Shown here piece by piece: positions 17,951-28,489 of a stretch of 64,000 nt of DNA. Origin of the DNA: Lucinisca nassula (taxonomy: Eukaryota > Mollusca > Bivalvia > Lucinida > Lucinidae). The notes beneath the pieces were generated by a model. It had not been told where the DNA came from. It did no database searches and was given only the letters and a program-made list of their open reading frames with translations. The stretch's first letter is position 1. The number at the start of each line of letters is the position of its first letter. The DNA is taken from assembly GCA_963580285.1 (NCBI GenBank), contig OY757023.1, forward strand, positions 129,984,027 through 130,048,026, in the 5' to 3' direction. The translations under genes and the position numbers were made by a program.

Positions 17951-19635
17951 TGTTCTGCGCAAAGTGAGAACGGTACAATTCCGGAATTGTCCTTGGGTCA
18001 GAGTAGGAATACTTATTTTTTTCCATATTTAATTTATAATTTATTGCTATTATGAATCCCATTATTAAATTATTAAGAATAAATTCTTGAGAAGTTTATT
18101 TAACTATTTAAACAATTTGAAAACATAATAAAAACATGCATTTTGAGATCATATTTCGTGTAGTAATTCAACTAGAATGATAAATACGTTAACGCGTTAA
18201 TAATGTTGCAATAAGGAAGAAGGACGCAAATCATTATTTTTTTTGTTTTGGTTTTACGACCCTTTCAAGATCAATTTACTCATTTCAAGCCAATCGTTAA
18301 TCAGAGGTGGGCGAAAACTGCAGTCCCTGGAGAAAACCTACCTAACCTTTCTGTTTCAGAACGGCATCTGGCATGACCTTACGAAAGAGTGTCACAGCTT
18401 GTTCAAATTAGACCATGGAGCAGCAAATCATTATAAGTTAATGTTGTTTTAATCCAAAGTTTTACCCAACAGTAGGTACAGACGAAAGAACGGATCCAAA
18501 TCAATGTGCGTGCGTGTGTACGTGCGCGACTTCAATCGGACATCCCTGTATAAAATATCATAACTCTTCTCTAGATCCACGAACTTAGCCACGAAAGACA
18601 CACACAAGATTGATGGACGGATGTTAGATAACGCGTGCGTAAATGCGTGCGTGTGTGTGCATGCGTGCGAATCAACAATACAGTCTGATCGGTGTGGCCG
18701 CCTTTTGCCCTGTGACAATTTTAATAACCTTTCTCTGTTGATTATTTGCACTGACCTCAATTAGGAATGGCCTTAGCCTTTACCCTGCTGTAGGCGACAA
18801 GCCCTATCTTTGCAAACAGTGTAGATCCAGATCAGATGGCTTCTAAAGAAGCCATCTGATCAGGATCTACACTATTTGACATTCAGTTTACGAATTTGTA
18901 GCAATAAATTACATCAAGTACTTTGATTGGTTGATATAACGAAATGGGTGTGGCTTAGATGAATATTCAGCAGGTTAAAGGTTAGGAAACTTTTCCTATA
19001 ATGAATTAGAAAGAACAGTTTCATGGTCATGTATTAGGTCCAACCCTTTAAAGACATGCAACGTTATGAAATCTTTTAATGAAATTAAAGGTAACAAAAG
19101 TTGTTTTCCGCAGCGCTTCCTCCTTTGCACCAATATGGAGCATTTTTTGTTTTTTTCTAGGAAGTCCTTTTTCGAGACACATCGGTAAACATCAATATAT
19201 ATGGAGTGGGTATAAATTGTCCCGTACATAAACATTTTTAAAAAAATGACTCTGTGCACCCGTAAGTAACGCTTACTATAAGAGACATGAAGGAGGTCTT
19301 TAAAATGTTTGTGTTTTCATACTGATTTATTGAAAAGATAATAACCTCTTCGATATTATGCAATAAATTTTAACTTATTTTTATATCACTTTTTTCCCCG
19401 AAAACCGGCACCGAATAAAAACATAAAACATTGCACCCTTTCATCGAACAACTCTTAACAGATTTGATTTTTACTTTGTCCAAATAATTCCTAGTAATCG
19501 ATACGTTAACACCCAATCCCATGCGCAATTCTAGAATTGTACCCGTACAATTCCGGCATTGTAGCGCAAAGTGAGAATTCCTACTTTGCGCAGGGCAATT
19601 GCAGAATTGTGCCGATTCCCACTTTGCGCAGAACA
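17951..19635. mobile_element. 1.7-kb non-autonomous TIR transposon (family I)
   Basis: TGTTCTGCGCAAAGTGAGAA at the left mirrors ATTCCCACTTTGCGCAGAACA at the right. The right end has an additional subterminal pair (TGCGCAAAGTGAGAATTCC...TACTTTGCGCA) and ACAATTCCGG words also found at the left end. It carries a family E MITE at 18773 and no transposase ORF. Its placement inside a family A MITE fixes both borders. Confidence 0.75.
18773..18985. mobile_element. piggyBac-like MITE (family E), reversed copy
   Basis: Starts near TTAGCCTTTACCCTGCTG and ends TTCAGCAGGTTAAAGGTTA. The centre CAGTGTAGATCCAGATCAG and AGATGGCTTCTAAAGAAGCC palindromes match the other copies. Confidence 0.7.
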
Positions 19636-19836
19636 TTTACAATGCATTTGTATAGGCCTGCTTTCGTAATGAGCGATACACACACTCAAAAGACGAACCG
19701 TAACAAAAACAAACCGCGACAGAAGACCGTTTGCTGAGAATGTTTCGTTTAACCTTAAATGTCAGCAACTAGGCCCTAATCAGACGCCGCAAACATTGTG
19801 ATAACATACCTGTATGGCGTTGTGGGTGCTCGTTAG

Positions 19837-20113
19837 CATTACAAACACGCCTATACAAATACATTGCCACCTTTATCGCCAAAATAATGAAAATTTTAAG
19901 ATGAAAAATTGTGACATTTTGTCATTTTTGCTCAAAATATAGATTGTGGGCACTCGTTAGAACCGCCTCATCGAGACGGTTCTAACGAGTATCCACAATC
20001 TATATTTTAGAGCAGGAATAAGAAAAATAAGGTATACCCCCGGAAACCCCAGTTTTACTATATAAAATTGGGGTTCAAATGGGTCAAATTTATATAGGCG
20101 TGTTTTCGTGATG
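19837..20113. mobile_element. foldback MITE family A, full copy inside a family B centre
   Basis: CATTACAAACACGCCTATAC to GGCGTGTTTTCGTGATG with an intact palindromic centre (ACTCGTTAGAACCGCCTC). The flanks TGGGTGCTCGTTAG and TGGGTGCTCGTCAGAACCG are family B centre sequence, so it inserted in the middle of a B copy (remnant to 20276). Confidence 0.78.
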
Positions 20114-20276
20114 TGGGTGCTCGTCAGAACCGCCTCATGACTTGGAGTAAAATAAGAAAACTAATGTTTACCCCCTTAAACCACAGTTTTCTCCATATAA
20201 AGTGGGGTTTAGGTGTGTGTGTGTGTGGTGGGGGGGGGGGTGTTCATTTCACGGACTTGTTCACGTGAAGTGTACC
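20114..20276. mobile_element. family B MITE, right half
   Basis: Contains TTTACCCCCTTAAACCAC and ends CGGACTTGTTCACGTGA. A GT run and G run (20216-20240) expand the GGGGTGTTCATT region. Confidence 0.65.
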
Positions 20277-20581
20277 ATTGCATGAGCCCAGTGAAGAGTT
20301 TACAGATAGCAAACTTGATTTTTCTATCCAGTTCGGACATCGACGGGACATATACTGCACAGGTAAAAGTTACCTGGCTCAACCAGTCACGTGGACAAAA
20401 GCAGCGCCAATTGTTTGTAGTTAGTAATTTTCTGCTCAATAACCCATAAAAACAGTGTAGATTCCGACCAAATGACTTTAAAGGAGCCATCTCACGCCAT
20501 TGTGTCAATGTCGATTTACCATACCACACATTAACAATATTGGACGTGTCCAGATTCACTAAACAGTAGACAAACTGCCCC

Positions 20582-20806
20582 GAGGTTATGAAACTTGTCA
20601 TGCTCAACTCACTTGAGCATGAAATTTAACCTGCTCATAAATTTAAAAAAATGCCAACAAATATTGGTATTTTAAAAATTTGTGAGCCGGATAAATGGCT
20701 TCCTGTGCTAAGCTGAGCAGAAAAATTACCTGATTTGTATTTTAATAGATATGAGCATTACAAACATGCTCAGCTGAGGTGAGCATGAAAAATGTTTTAT
20801 AACCTT
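20582..20806. mobile_element. MITE with AGGTTATAAAAC termini (family Q)
   Basis: GAGGTTATGAAACTTGTCATG at the left (20 bases of it inverted) pairs with GCATGAAAAATGTTTTATAAC at the right. Internal GAGCATG/CATGCTC words are repeated. About 225 bp, no ORF. Confidence 0.55.
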
Positions 20807-20840
20807 GGGACCTGGTCCGTTGACCTCGCCTTATGGTGAT

Positions 20841-21122
20841 CATTACGATAACACACCCGTGCAACATAGTGCATTTTTTCACACTTCCAAAATGGCTACT
20901 TTTCTGATGAAAATCTGTGATATTTTTTCTAATTTTTACTCAAAACATAGGTTGTGGTTGCTCGTTAGAACCGCCTCAGTGAGGCGGTTCTAACGAATAC
21001 CCACAACCTATGTACTGGAGCAGAAATAAGAAAAATAATGTATACCCCACCTAAACCCCAGTTTTCTCTAAATAAAGTTGGGTGTAAGGGTGTGTTCATT
21101 TCATGGACATGTTCACGTGATG
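20841..21122. mobile_element. foldback MITE family B, full copy
   Basis: CATTACGATAACACACCCGT to GGACATGTTCACGTGATG; centre CCGCCTCAGTGAGGCGG. Confidence 0.8.
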
Positions 21123-21178
21123 ATCAACCCGAGTTAATAGTGGACTCTTCCATCTTTGAATGTGGACTCATTTATTGT

Positions 21179-21446
21179 ATTAATCCTTATCCCGCTGCAT
21201 AAATTAATTTAGCCACGCCCATTTACATTCAACCAATCGAATCACTCGATGTGATTAATTCATTTAAATCCGCAAACTAAATGGCAGTGTAGATCCTGAT
21301 CAGAGACATCTGATCTGGATCTACATTGTTTGCAAAGATAGGGGTTGTCGTGAACGGCAGGATATGGATTCTTCAGAAGCCATCTGATCTGGATTTAGAC
21401 TGTTTGCAAAGTTAGGGCTTGTCGTGAACAGCAGGATAAGGGGTAA
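21179..21446. mobile_element. piggyBac-like MITE (family E) with duplicated right part
   Basis: Starts TTAATCCTTATCCCGCTG and ends GAACAGCAGGATAAGGGG. About 75 bp of the right arm (GCAAAG-TAGGG-TTGTCGTGAAC) is present twice, probably from slippage or gene conversion at the palindrome. Confidence 0.7.
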
Positions 21447-21827
21447 GTCAGTGACTAGCAGGTGGGCAAGTAGTGTAGATTGGGATGATATGGTTTATCT
21501 GAAACAACACTGTTTTCACCGGAAAGTATTTATGTACATGCAAAGACAAACTATATCAATGATACACCACAACAGAAGAACCGTCTTGGAACGGCCAGTA
21601 AAAATCTTTACTAGGATGTCTACAAATGACCCAAACCAGACCCGAACGCACGGCGGTGAGAGATCTAATGTGCCTCTCACCCACTGGGCATGTTGTGTAT
21701 GTATGATGAATCGAGCTTAACTGTAAACGTCGAACATGTCCATATAAATTAACCCTCAAGATGTCAAATAACTCTACATCTGAAAATGAAATTCATGTTT
21801 GCTCCACCTTCTTGCAAAGTTTTGAAG

Positions 21828-22325
21828 TAGAAGTAAAACAAAGATCAGGGGCCAGTTGTTCAAAGCATCGTTAGCTTAACGAGCTCGTTAGTGGTCATAT
21901 TGTTAACTCTTCTAGGAAGTACAATATCGTAAATTTTGGTATTTTTGCTGAAAAAATGTGGGCAGCTTTTGCGGAAGCAAAAGCTGCTCACATTTTTTCA
22001 GCAAAAAATATTAGCATATTTGCCATAATAAATGATCAGTCTTAACGATATGTTAACTAACGATGTCGTTAGTTTTGAACAACTGGCCCCAGGAATAGAT
22101 ACAAATAACTTACTCCACCCATAAAAGACACCAAAGGGAAAGAAATACAAACATTAAGCGACAAGACCAAAATGGAAACCTGAACAAAGGAAGGCCATAA
22201 GGACAGTTACTTTCCCACAATATGGCCATATGGCCATCCAAAATAAAAAGACAAAAGTGATACACACAGTAAGTAACAATCAACAACATAAATAAATCGC
22301 CACAGAAGAGCCGCCTTGAAACCTA
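21828..22325 (-). mobile_element. Naiad 3'-region copy with nested MITE
   Basis: GAAGTAGAAGTAAAACAAAG on + marks the 3' end; AGACACCAAAGGGAAAGAAA and CACAGAAGAGCCGCCTTG follow. Interrupted at 21850-22090 by a GGCCAGTTGTTC element. Confidence 0.75.
21850..22090. mobile_element. family R MITE (GGGCCAGTTGTTC termini)
   Basis: GGGCCAGTTGTTCAAAGC to GTTTTGAACAACTGGCCC. It splits GATCAGGAATCGATAC of the Naiad 3' end; flanking CAG is repeated (GATCAG | element | CAGGAAT), consistent with a 3-bp target duplication. Confidence 0.78.
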
Positions 22326-22329
22326 TTTT

Positions 22330-22475
22330 TTACATATAGGCAAACAGTGCTGACCCTGATCAGACTTCTGTTCCTAGAGGAGACGTCTGATCTTGGACCA
22401 CATTGTTTGCAGCAATGCAGCAGACAAATAAAAGCAGACGTCAATTGTCGTGATTGGAATCTTAATGGTTAGTTT
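22330..22475. mobile_element. degraded TTAA-type MITE (family E3)
   Basis: CAAACAGTGCTGACCCTGATC and GATCTTGGACCACATTGTTTG form the palindromic core; the right end AATCTTAATGGTTAG resembles the 8950 terminus. Confidence 0.5.
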
Positions 22476-23156
22476 CTTTCTTTTTTTCAAACTTCTTAAG
22501 GTGACAAAGACAAAAGTCGTCGCTAAAAATCTTTATGAAGCTTGTTTGTGCAACTTGGAATTTTGGCTACCTCCATGTCAAATCATGAAAATTCAATTTT
22601 AAATTCTAATGTGGTAAGCGAACGTTTGTATGAGTCATAACACCGATGTGGTTGGTGCGAATTTGTATGATTCTCCACACTAATGTTATAGGCGTCACGG
22701 GTGTGAATGCGTATTCGTCATGGGTATGTATGCGTATGCGTCTCAGGCGTGAAAACGTAGGCGTCAAGGGTGGCAATGTGAATGCACTACAGCATCACTG
22801 TGATAAGCTGGTATACGTATGATCAATCCGTCAGTTTTTTTCCCGCACAGACGCGTATGAATTTGAACCTGGAAAAACCTGGCGGACATACGCTATATTG
22901 TCACCTAGAGTGTCCTTTACAAAAAGGACACTCACGCTGATCGTATAGGGATATTCCACCACTAATGCTAGACTGCTTGTATGAAGATTAAAACAAAATA
23001 TAAATTTCTTAATGTATTATAATTTACAATTAATTTCAAATAACCATGATGAGATTGGATTTAGCGAAGAATCTGATAGTTCTGAAGAGACAGAAAAATA
23101 ACAAGCGTTCCTAAGATTGAAATGAAAACTGTCAGGTGGATGAGAAACCAAATCAA
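22476..23156. other. no gene seen
   Basis: Non-coding. At 22610-22800 there is a loose series of GCGTATG/GGCGTCA(A/C)GGGTG words, a possible degenerate short tandem repeat. No TIRs or protein motifs recognised. Confidence 0.4.
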
Positions 23157-23816
23157 AATTGAAAGGGTTAGTGCAAGAAGGGGCCTAAGTCACATTTTTA
23201 TAATTTCGAGAAAAACGCGAAAAAAAAAACAAACAAAATATTTTGCAAAATTTTCATATTCTTCATACTTGAATTTAAATAAATTCTTCTGATGCGTTAT
23301 CGTGTCATCTGAAATGGTGCAGAAATCGTATAAATAGTTCTGAGTACATCGCAGATATTCATTTGTTACAATAATGGTTTAGTGCAAGAAGGGGCCTAAG
23401 TCCAGGATTTATTGGACTTTGGCACCTTCTTGCACTAAACAAATACAACGAAGTTTTCTCTATTAAAAGCAGAAACTATGTCATTTAGTTGAACATGTAT
23501 ATTTTATCGTATCACGACTCTTTATTAGTTTATTATAACAAAAATCTAAAACAATTGAACAATACATACAATGGAAACTCAAGCTTTATGTGGTAAAACG
23601 GACTTAGACCTTCTTACACCAAAGATTCGACATTGGACTTAGGACACTACCAAAACTTTTATGAACCGTCATTTTTAATGCCAGTAAAGAAATAAGGTAT
23701 AACAAACTATATATCAGATTGTAGGTCTTGATATGATGTATCTGAAAATTATTATATCCCAGATTTTTCTAAAAATGGACTTGGGGCCCCTTCTTGCACA
23801 AACCCCTTCAATTCAA
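23157..23816. mobile_element. TIR element with GTGCAAGAAGGGGCC termini (family H)
   Basis: AAAGGGTTAGTGCAAGAAGG at the left mirrors CCTTCTTGCACAAACCCCTT at the right; the TIRs extend through GGGGCC(T/C)(A)AGTC. A central palindrome at about 23378-23442 repeats the same TIR words back to back (GTGCAAGAAGG...CCTTCTTGCAC). Size about 660 bp; no transposase ORF. Confidence 0.75.
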
Positions 23817-24210
23817 AAGATGAAGAATCCCAAAATGGTATAAATAAAAATGGTAGGCAAGTACGAGGTTATGGGAAACTCGATGAGCCTCGCGTAACAA
23901 ATGGTCGAACATATGAAATGCCCAATGAAAGAGAAACAGAGATATCCTACCTCAGATGAACCAAAATTATTCGCTTGGCGACAGTGGACAAACAAGATTT
24001 GGGCCAATAAAGTTTATACTGAAAACGCAGCATTAAAGCAGTAAATACCAGATTCTGCTTTATAAAAGACGGTTCTACTCCCTAGTACTTTAGCTAAAAA
24101 GTATGAAAAATGATTGAAAAAGTATTTCCTTATTATTGGAGTAAGTAATTCAGTAAGCCAGTTTTACACTCCATGATATACGGACTGATTACAAAAGTAG
24201 CTGAATCAGC

Positions 24211-24234
24211 ATAATTATAGCGCGCGCGCGCTCG

Positions 24235-24274
<40 letters not shown>

Positions 24275-24604
24275 CGGGTTTAACGTCGCTTTCAACAATT
24301 TTTCAGTCATATCACGACGGTGTCTGGTTGCGACAGGGAGCTCAATGCTCACTTTTATAGTGCTGCCTCACTGAAGTATCGTGTCCCGGACACATTACAT
24401 GATACCACACCCAGTCACATTATCCTGACACTGGGTCGACCAGTCCTAGCTCTACCCCGTAAATCTGAGTGCCAAGCGAGGAGCAGCTAGTACCATTTTT
24501 AACGACTTTGGTATGTCGCGGCCCGGGATCGAACCCGTGACCTCCCGTTCCCCGGAGCGGACACTCTACCAACTGAGATATCGGGGCCGGTTATAATTAT
24601 AGCG
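24211..24604 (-). mobile_element. complete tRNA-derived SINE with 12-bp target duplication
   Basis: On minus, 24592 downward starts with a tRNA-like head (GATATCTCAGTTGGTAGAG A box; GGTTCGATCCCGGG B box), then a central domain (CACTTTTATAG..., GACACCGTCGTGATATGAC), then tail GACGTTAAACCCGAA ending in an (AC)n run at 24236-24272. ATAATTATAGCG at 24211-22 is repeated at 24593-604. Intact duplication suggests a young insertion. Confidence 0.9.
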
Positions 24605-24768
24605 TAGCCTGCCAGTAAAAAAAGGAAAGGTAGTCATTCGATATATAAGAAATCTTCGTTGCTTTCCGTAGACTCACGGAAAAACTACGATCAAGTTGCA
24701 GGTTGGGTCGTCAGGCTTTTACTAACCAACGAAAAGGCTTCTTGCATAAAATTGCGGTTGAGTTGGCA

Positions 24769-24951
24769 ATTTCTGCTCAAAATATAGATTGTGGGTACAC
24801 GTTAGAACTGCCTCTATGAGGCGGGTCTAACGAGTACCCACAATGTATATTTTAGAGCAGAAATAAGAAAAATAAATTTTACCACTGTAAACCCCAGTTT
24901 TACTATATAAAAGTGGGCTTCAAGGGGACCAAAATTATACAGGCGTGTTTT
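24769..24951. mobile_element. family A MITE, left end missing
   Basis: Centre ATATAGATTGTGGGTACACG and right part (ATTATACAGGCGTGTTTTC) present; the left terminal third is absent. Confidence 0.65.
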
Positions 24952-24973
24952 CCCTGCCGGCACAAAACAGCGG

Positions 24974-25037
24974 ACTAACGTCGGGCCGATAGCGATACGA
25001 CGTTGCCACGTCGTATCGCTATCGGTCCGACGTTAGC
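24974..25037. repeat. strong palindrome (~29-bp stem, 4-base loop)
   Basis: CTAACGTCGGGCCGATAGCG then ATACGACG on the left arm is mirrored after a TTGCC-type loop by CGTCGTATCGCTATCGG then TCCGACGTTAG. Only one mismatch seen (GGCC against GGTCC). Probably the core of a foldback MITE; outer ends not identified. Confidence 0.8.
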
Positions 25038-25309
25038 CCGACATTCTTTGCTGGCTGGGTTCGTGATGCTTGCGATACACACAATAATGTTGACGGGTTT
25101 TCTTCTGAAAATGTGAAAAGATTGGGGGAATGTGAAGGAAACAACAAACTTAATCGTCAATTATTGCAGCTCTAGGGTGTGATTTGTTAAGTAGTAAATC
25201 ACAGTTTGTCGGTCAGGTCACACTCATCAAAACGATGATTTATTAATTCACAAATCCATGCTAGAGCTGATCTATTTCTGAAATAAATACCGGTGTCGGG
25301 TCAACGCAC

Positions 25310-25390
25310 TTGCGATGTTACTTAAGCGTGGGAAATACTACTGGGTATGCTCAGGACCTGTTTCAGCCAAGCCATGACACGATCAAAATT

Positions 25391-25395
<5 letters not shown>
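25310..25395. other. unassigned unique sequence
   Basis: No repeat or gene signature seen between the palindrome region and the CT microsatellite. Confidence 0.3.

Positions 25396-25459
<64 letters not shown>
25396..25459. repeat. (CT)n microsatellite
   Basis: About 32 uninterrupted CT units, then TGTCTATCTGTC. The Leu-Ser repeat ORFs across it are artefacts of the dinucleotide run. Confidence 0.95.
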
Positions 25460-25463
<4 letters not shown>

Positions 25464-26316
25464 ATCTGTCTTGTATATATCGGTATTGCCACACGTTATT
25501 CATCTATTTTGCAAGCTATCCATGCTTACTGTTGTCGGAGGCTAAGTTGAAAGTGGCGTCAGTGAACGTTTTTGTTGTTAAGTACTGTTCACTGTTGCCA
25601 AAAGGTAACGACGCTTCGTTAACGATTATTATAACGGTACAATCTGTCTTGACAACCAATGAAGGGTGTGATAATGATAACGGTACAACCTGTCAAACCT
25701 ACCTGTAGTGGTTCACTCTTTTACGTCGCTGTCAACTTATCTTCCGACAACAGTACCGTCAAATATTTTGCAATGTTGCATTATTATTTATGTCTCACTA
25801 ACATTTAATAAAATACTGATTAAACAAAATAAATAACGCGTAATCTTTTCATTATGTTCCTTGTGACATTACGCAATAACGGACCACCTAGTAGCTTACT
25901 GTTCGTTGGCCTGGAGATTTCGAGTACTGGATTGCCTAAAAATCGGTTACCTGTAAAACCTGGGCCGGGCTCATGGGCTGGGCCTGGGCTCGAATTTTTG
26001 GGCTCGAATGGAAATAGGTTTATCTGAGGTGAAAAACATTATAAGGTCAATTTTAACTCTCTAGTGTGGGTAATATCAGGTTAGTCTGTGCTCAGAATGT
26101 TTACCTTTGAGGTGAAGGCTATTACATCCTGGCCAGGTGTCCCTTGAGGTGCAGTGTCAGAATCAGTTGGCTATTTAATTGCACTGCAGTGCAGGAAAAT
26201 TCTACAAAATGTGGGGTAGGGTTATTTAAAAAGATAAAGCAGATATCTGTTTGTGTTTCTTCACCTTCTAACCAGAGGCTTTACTAATTGCTTTTTGGAC
26301 GAGATGTGGTCTGTGC
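25460..26316. other. no gene seen
   Basis: AT-rich sequence. At 25960-26000 GGGCCGGGCTCATGGGCTGGG/CTCGAATTTTTGGGCTCGAA has a complementary match at 28795-28850 (TTCGAGCCCAAAAATTCGAG, AGCCCAGCCCAGG), so these may be the two inverted ends of a ~2.9-kb element or duplication. Confidence 0.5.
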
Positions 26317-26317
26317 A

Positions 26318-26583
26318 TTGTTTGTTTAACGTCCCCGTCAACACTGTATAGGTATTTTGGAGACGTTGCTTCCAATTTTGTGGGACTTTTACCCGACATC
26401 AAGATGCAATGGCATCTCAAGCCCTCCCGCCCAATGAAACCGATTTGCTTTATATGTATGGACGGTCAAACACGCAACACTTTTCCTGGGCAGGCTTAGA
26501 ACCCCTAAGTGTCTACCAGTACTCATGTGCGGTAGGTTTCAGCTCTGTGTGGAAGCACCATGTAGCCTAATCTATTTATGGCC
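26318..26583 (-). repeat. SINE-like repeat family A, left half of an inverted pair
   Basis: TTTAACGTCCCCGTCAACAC to GGAAGCACCATGTAGCC on +. Followed at once by an opposite copy, making a ~570-bp palindromic pair. Confidence 0.8.
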
Positions 26584-26588
26584 CTAGC

Positions 26589-26884
26589 TCATCCGGGCTT
26601 GAAGAAATATATGGGCTGCATGATGCTTCCACGCAGAGCTAAATCCGACCCACACACGAGTACTGGTAAACCGCTAAGAGGATCTAAGCCTGCCCAGGAA
26701 AAGCGGTATGAGTGTCGGACCGTCCATGCTTATAAAGCTTCAGTGATTGGTTTGATTGGGCGACAGGGCTTGAGATGTCATTTCATCTCAATGTCGGGTA
26801 AAAGTCCCACAAAATTGGAAGCAACGTCTCCAAAATGACCTTTACAGTGTTGACGGGGACGGTAAACCCCAAATCAAACAAACA
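26589..26884 (+). repeat. SINE-like repeat family A, right half of an inverted pair
   Basis: Full copy: GGGCTTGAAGAAATATATGG to GGGACGGTAAACCCCAAATC followed by AAACAAACAAA. It lacks an obvious target duplication at the junction with its partner. Confidence 0.8.
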
Positions 26885-27117
26885 AAAGCCCAATCTATAT
26901 CTTCAAGCCCTGATGGGCTGGGCTGGGCTGGGAGGCAGCGGGTTACAGACTATGTGAATGCTATATGCTGCAACTAGTGGTACCATTACATGATTTTAAA
27001 TCTTTGAGACACCCAAGATCTATGTGACCAGCAATTTATAACTCAGCAGGCAATAGACTGATCTCAATCCATTAAATTTTGAAATAAACTTAAAAAACGG
27101 GTTCTGTATGATTTTGT

Positions 27118-27245
27118 TTGATTTGAGGTTTAGCGTCCCCGTCAACACTGTAAAGGTCACTTTGGTGACATTGCTTCCAATTTTGTGGGACTTTTACCCG
27201 ACATGCAGTCCATATATTTCTTCAAGCCCCTATTGGCGGGGGCCG
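27118..27245 (-). repeat. SINE-like repeat family A with internal deletion
   Basis: Tail part through ACTTTTACCCGACAT is joined directly to the head part GCAGTCCATATATTTCTTC, deleting about 150 bases. Confidence 0.7.
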
Positions 27246-27527
27246 TCCTGTTCTGTATGAAAATTTGCAACAGTTTGTAGATTTACCCAATCATGAAGTG
27301 TCGAACTCTGTGACTTATATGTATCCCTGTGGAATCCAACCTGCTATGGAAAGAGTTTTTGTTTCTCCAAGGCTTGTTGTTTAATGTTTGTTTGTCTGAA
27401 AGACTCATATACGGTGGAGTGCCGCTTAATATTAATATTAAGCCCAGCACAAATAAAGACTAAATCTGATATAAAAATTGCAGAGATTTCCCTTATCTTT
27501 CTTTGTATTTTCTAAACCAAGTACCCA

Positions 27528-27612
27528 CATTTGGGACTGTTCAAAAGTGACCTTTAAAAGGCCACTTTTGAAAAGTATTAAAGATGGTCTCAATAAAGGA
27601 ATTTTACAACTG
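27528..27612. mobile_element. family D MITE fragment
   Basis: TTTGGGACTGTTCAAAAGTG and its near-complement GGCCACTTTTGAAAAG, as in 3865, 54012 and 58672. Only the left palindrome remains. Confidence 0.55.
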
Positions 27613-27794
27613 GAGGATAATTCCTGTAGTTTTATAAGCAAATAGACTCTGTTCAGATGCCCATTGTGGTATCTGGTAAGGGTGTACACTGTCCCACTAG
27701 ACATGCTAGAGGGTCGTTTTTCTCTTAAGAGGTCCAGAGTCTGGACTTAGACTGTTTTCTTTCGTTCTTTAATTCCTGTAGTTCAAGATCCTGT

Positions 27795-28472
27795 TCACAA
27801 GCCGTATTCTGTGACGTCTGATAAGGGTCTACACTGTTAGTGCCCCATTTTGGGACCCTGGCAGTGGATCGGGTCTACACTGTCCGTATACCATTTTGGA
27901 ACCCCAGACATGTGGCCTCTGATCTGATTCTACACTGTCAGTTTCCCATTTTGGCTCGAGACATGTGGTCTCTGATCGGAGTCTCCAATGTTTGTCTGAG
28001 ATTGTGTTATCCTGGAACCATAGGTATGTGGCACCTGATCTGGGTCTACACTATTTGTCTGTTTGATTTTGGAACCCTAGACATGCGGCCTCTGCTCTGG
28101 GTCTACACTGTCAGTATTCCATTTTGGAACCTTAGACATGTGACCTTGATCTACGTCTTCACTGTTTGTCAGTATCCCATTTTGGAACCCAATACACGTT
28201 GTCTCTGATCGGTGTCTACACGGTCAGTATCCCATTTTTGAACCCTAGACATATTTCCTCTGATCTGGGTTGTCACCGTTTGTCAGTATCCCATTTAGAA
28301 CTTTAGACGTGACTTCTGATCTGGATCTTAACTGTTTGTCAGTACCCCATTTGGAACTCTAGACGTGGCCTCTGATCTGTGTCTTCACTGTTGTCCGTAT
28401 CGCACCTTGAAACCCTAGACATGTAGCATCTGATCTGAGCCTACACTATTTGTTATTGTCCCATTTTGAAGC
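27795..28472. repeat. minisatellite, about 11 units of ~60 bp
   Basis: Units repeat CAGTATCCCATTTTGGAACC, CTAGACATGTGGCC, TCTGATCTGGGTCTACACTG. The last word is the same as the GATCTGGATCTACACTG core of the TTAA MITEs, so the array may have grown from one of them. The ORF across part of it is a by-product of the repeat. Confidence 0.85.
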
Positions 28473-28489
28473 TAACCTGCAAGGACCCT

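Larger units (their letters stand above)
17713..19671. mobile_element. family A MITE split by a 1.7-kb insertion
   Basis: The left part (17713-17950) has the A-type interior and centre (TGTGGGTACTCGTTAGAACC). The right part (19636-19671) resumes TTTACAATGCATTTGTATAGG and ends CTTTCGTAATG. The split is the element at 17951-19635. Confidence 0.7.

Noticed and set aside
21424..21759. 98- and 67-codon ORFs on both strands
   Set aside because: Overlap MITE E end and Naiad-adjacent sequence; no motif, no splice-site logic.
25310..25708. 132-codon ORF with a long Leu-Ser run
   Set aside because: Created by the (CT)n microsatellite; no conserved residues outside it.
27840..28208. 122-codon ORF with repeated WNPRHV-like words
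   Set aside because: Translation of the 60-bp minisatellite, which slips frame between units and has no start context.
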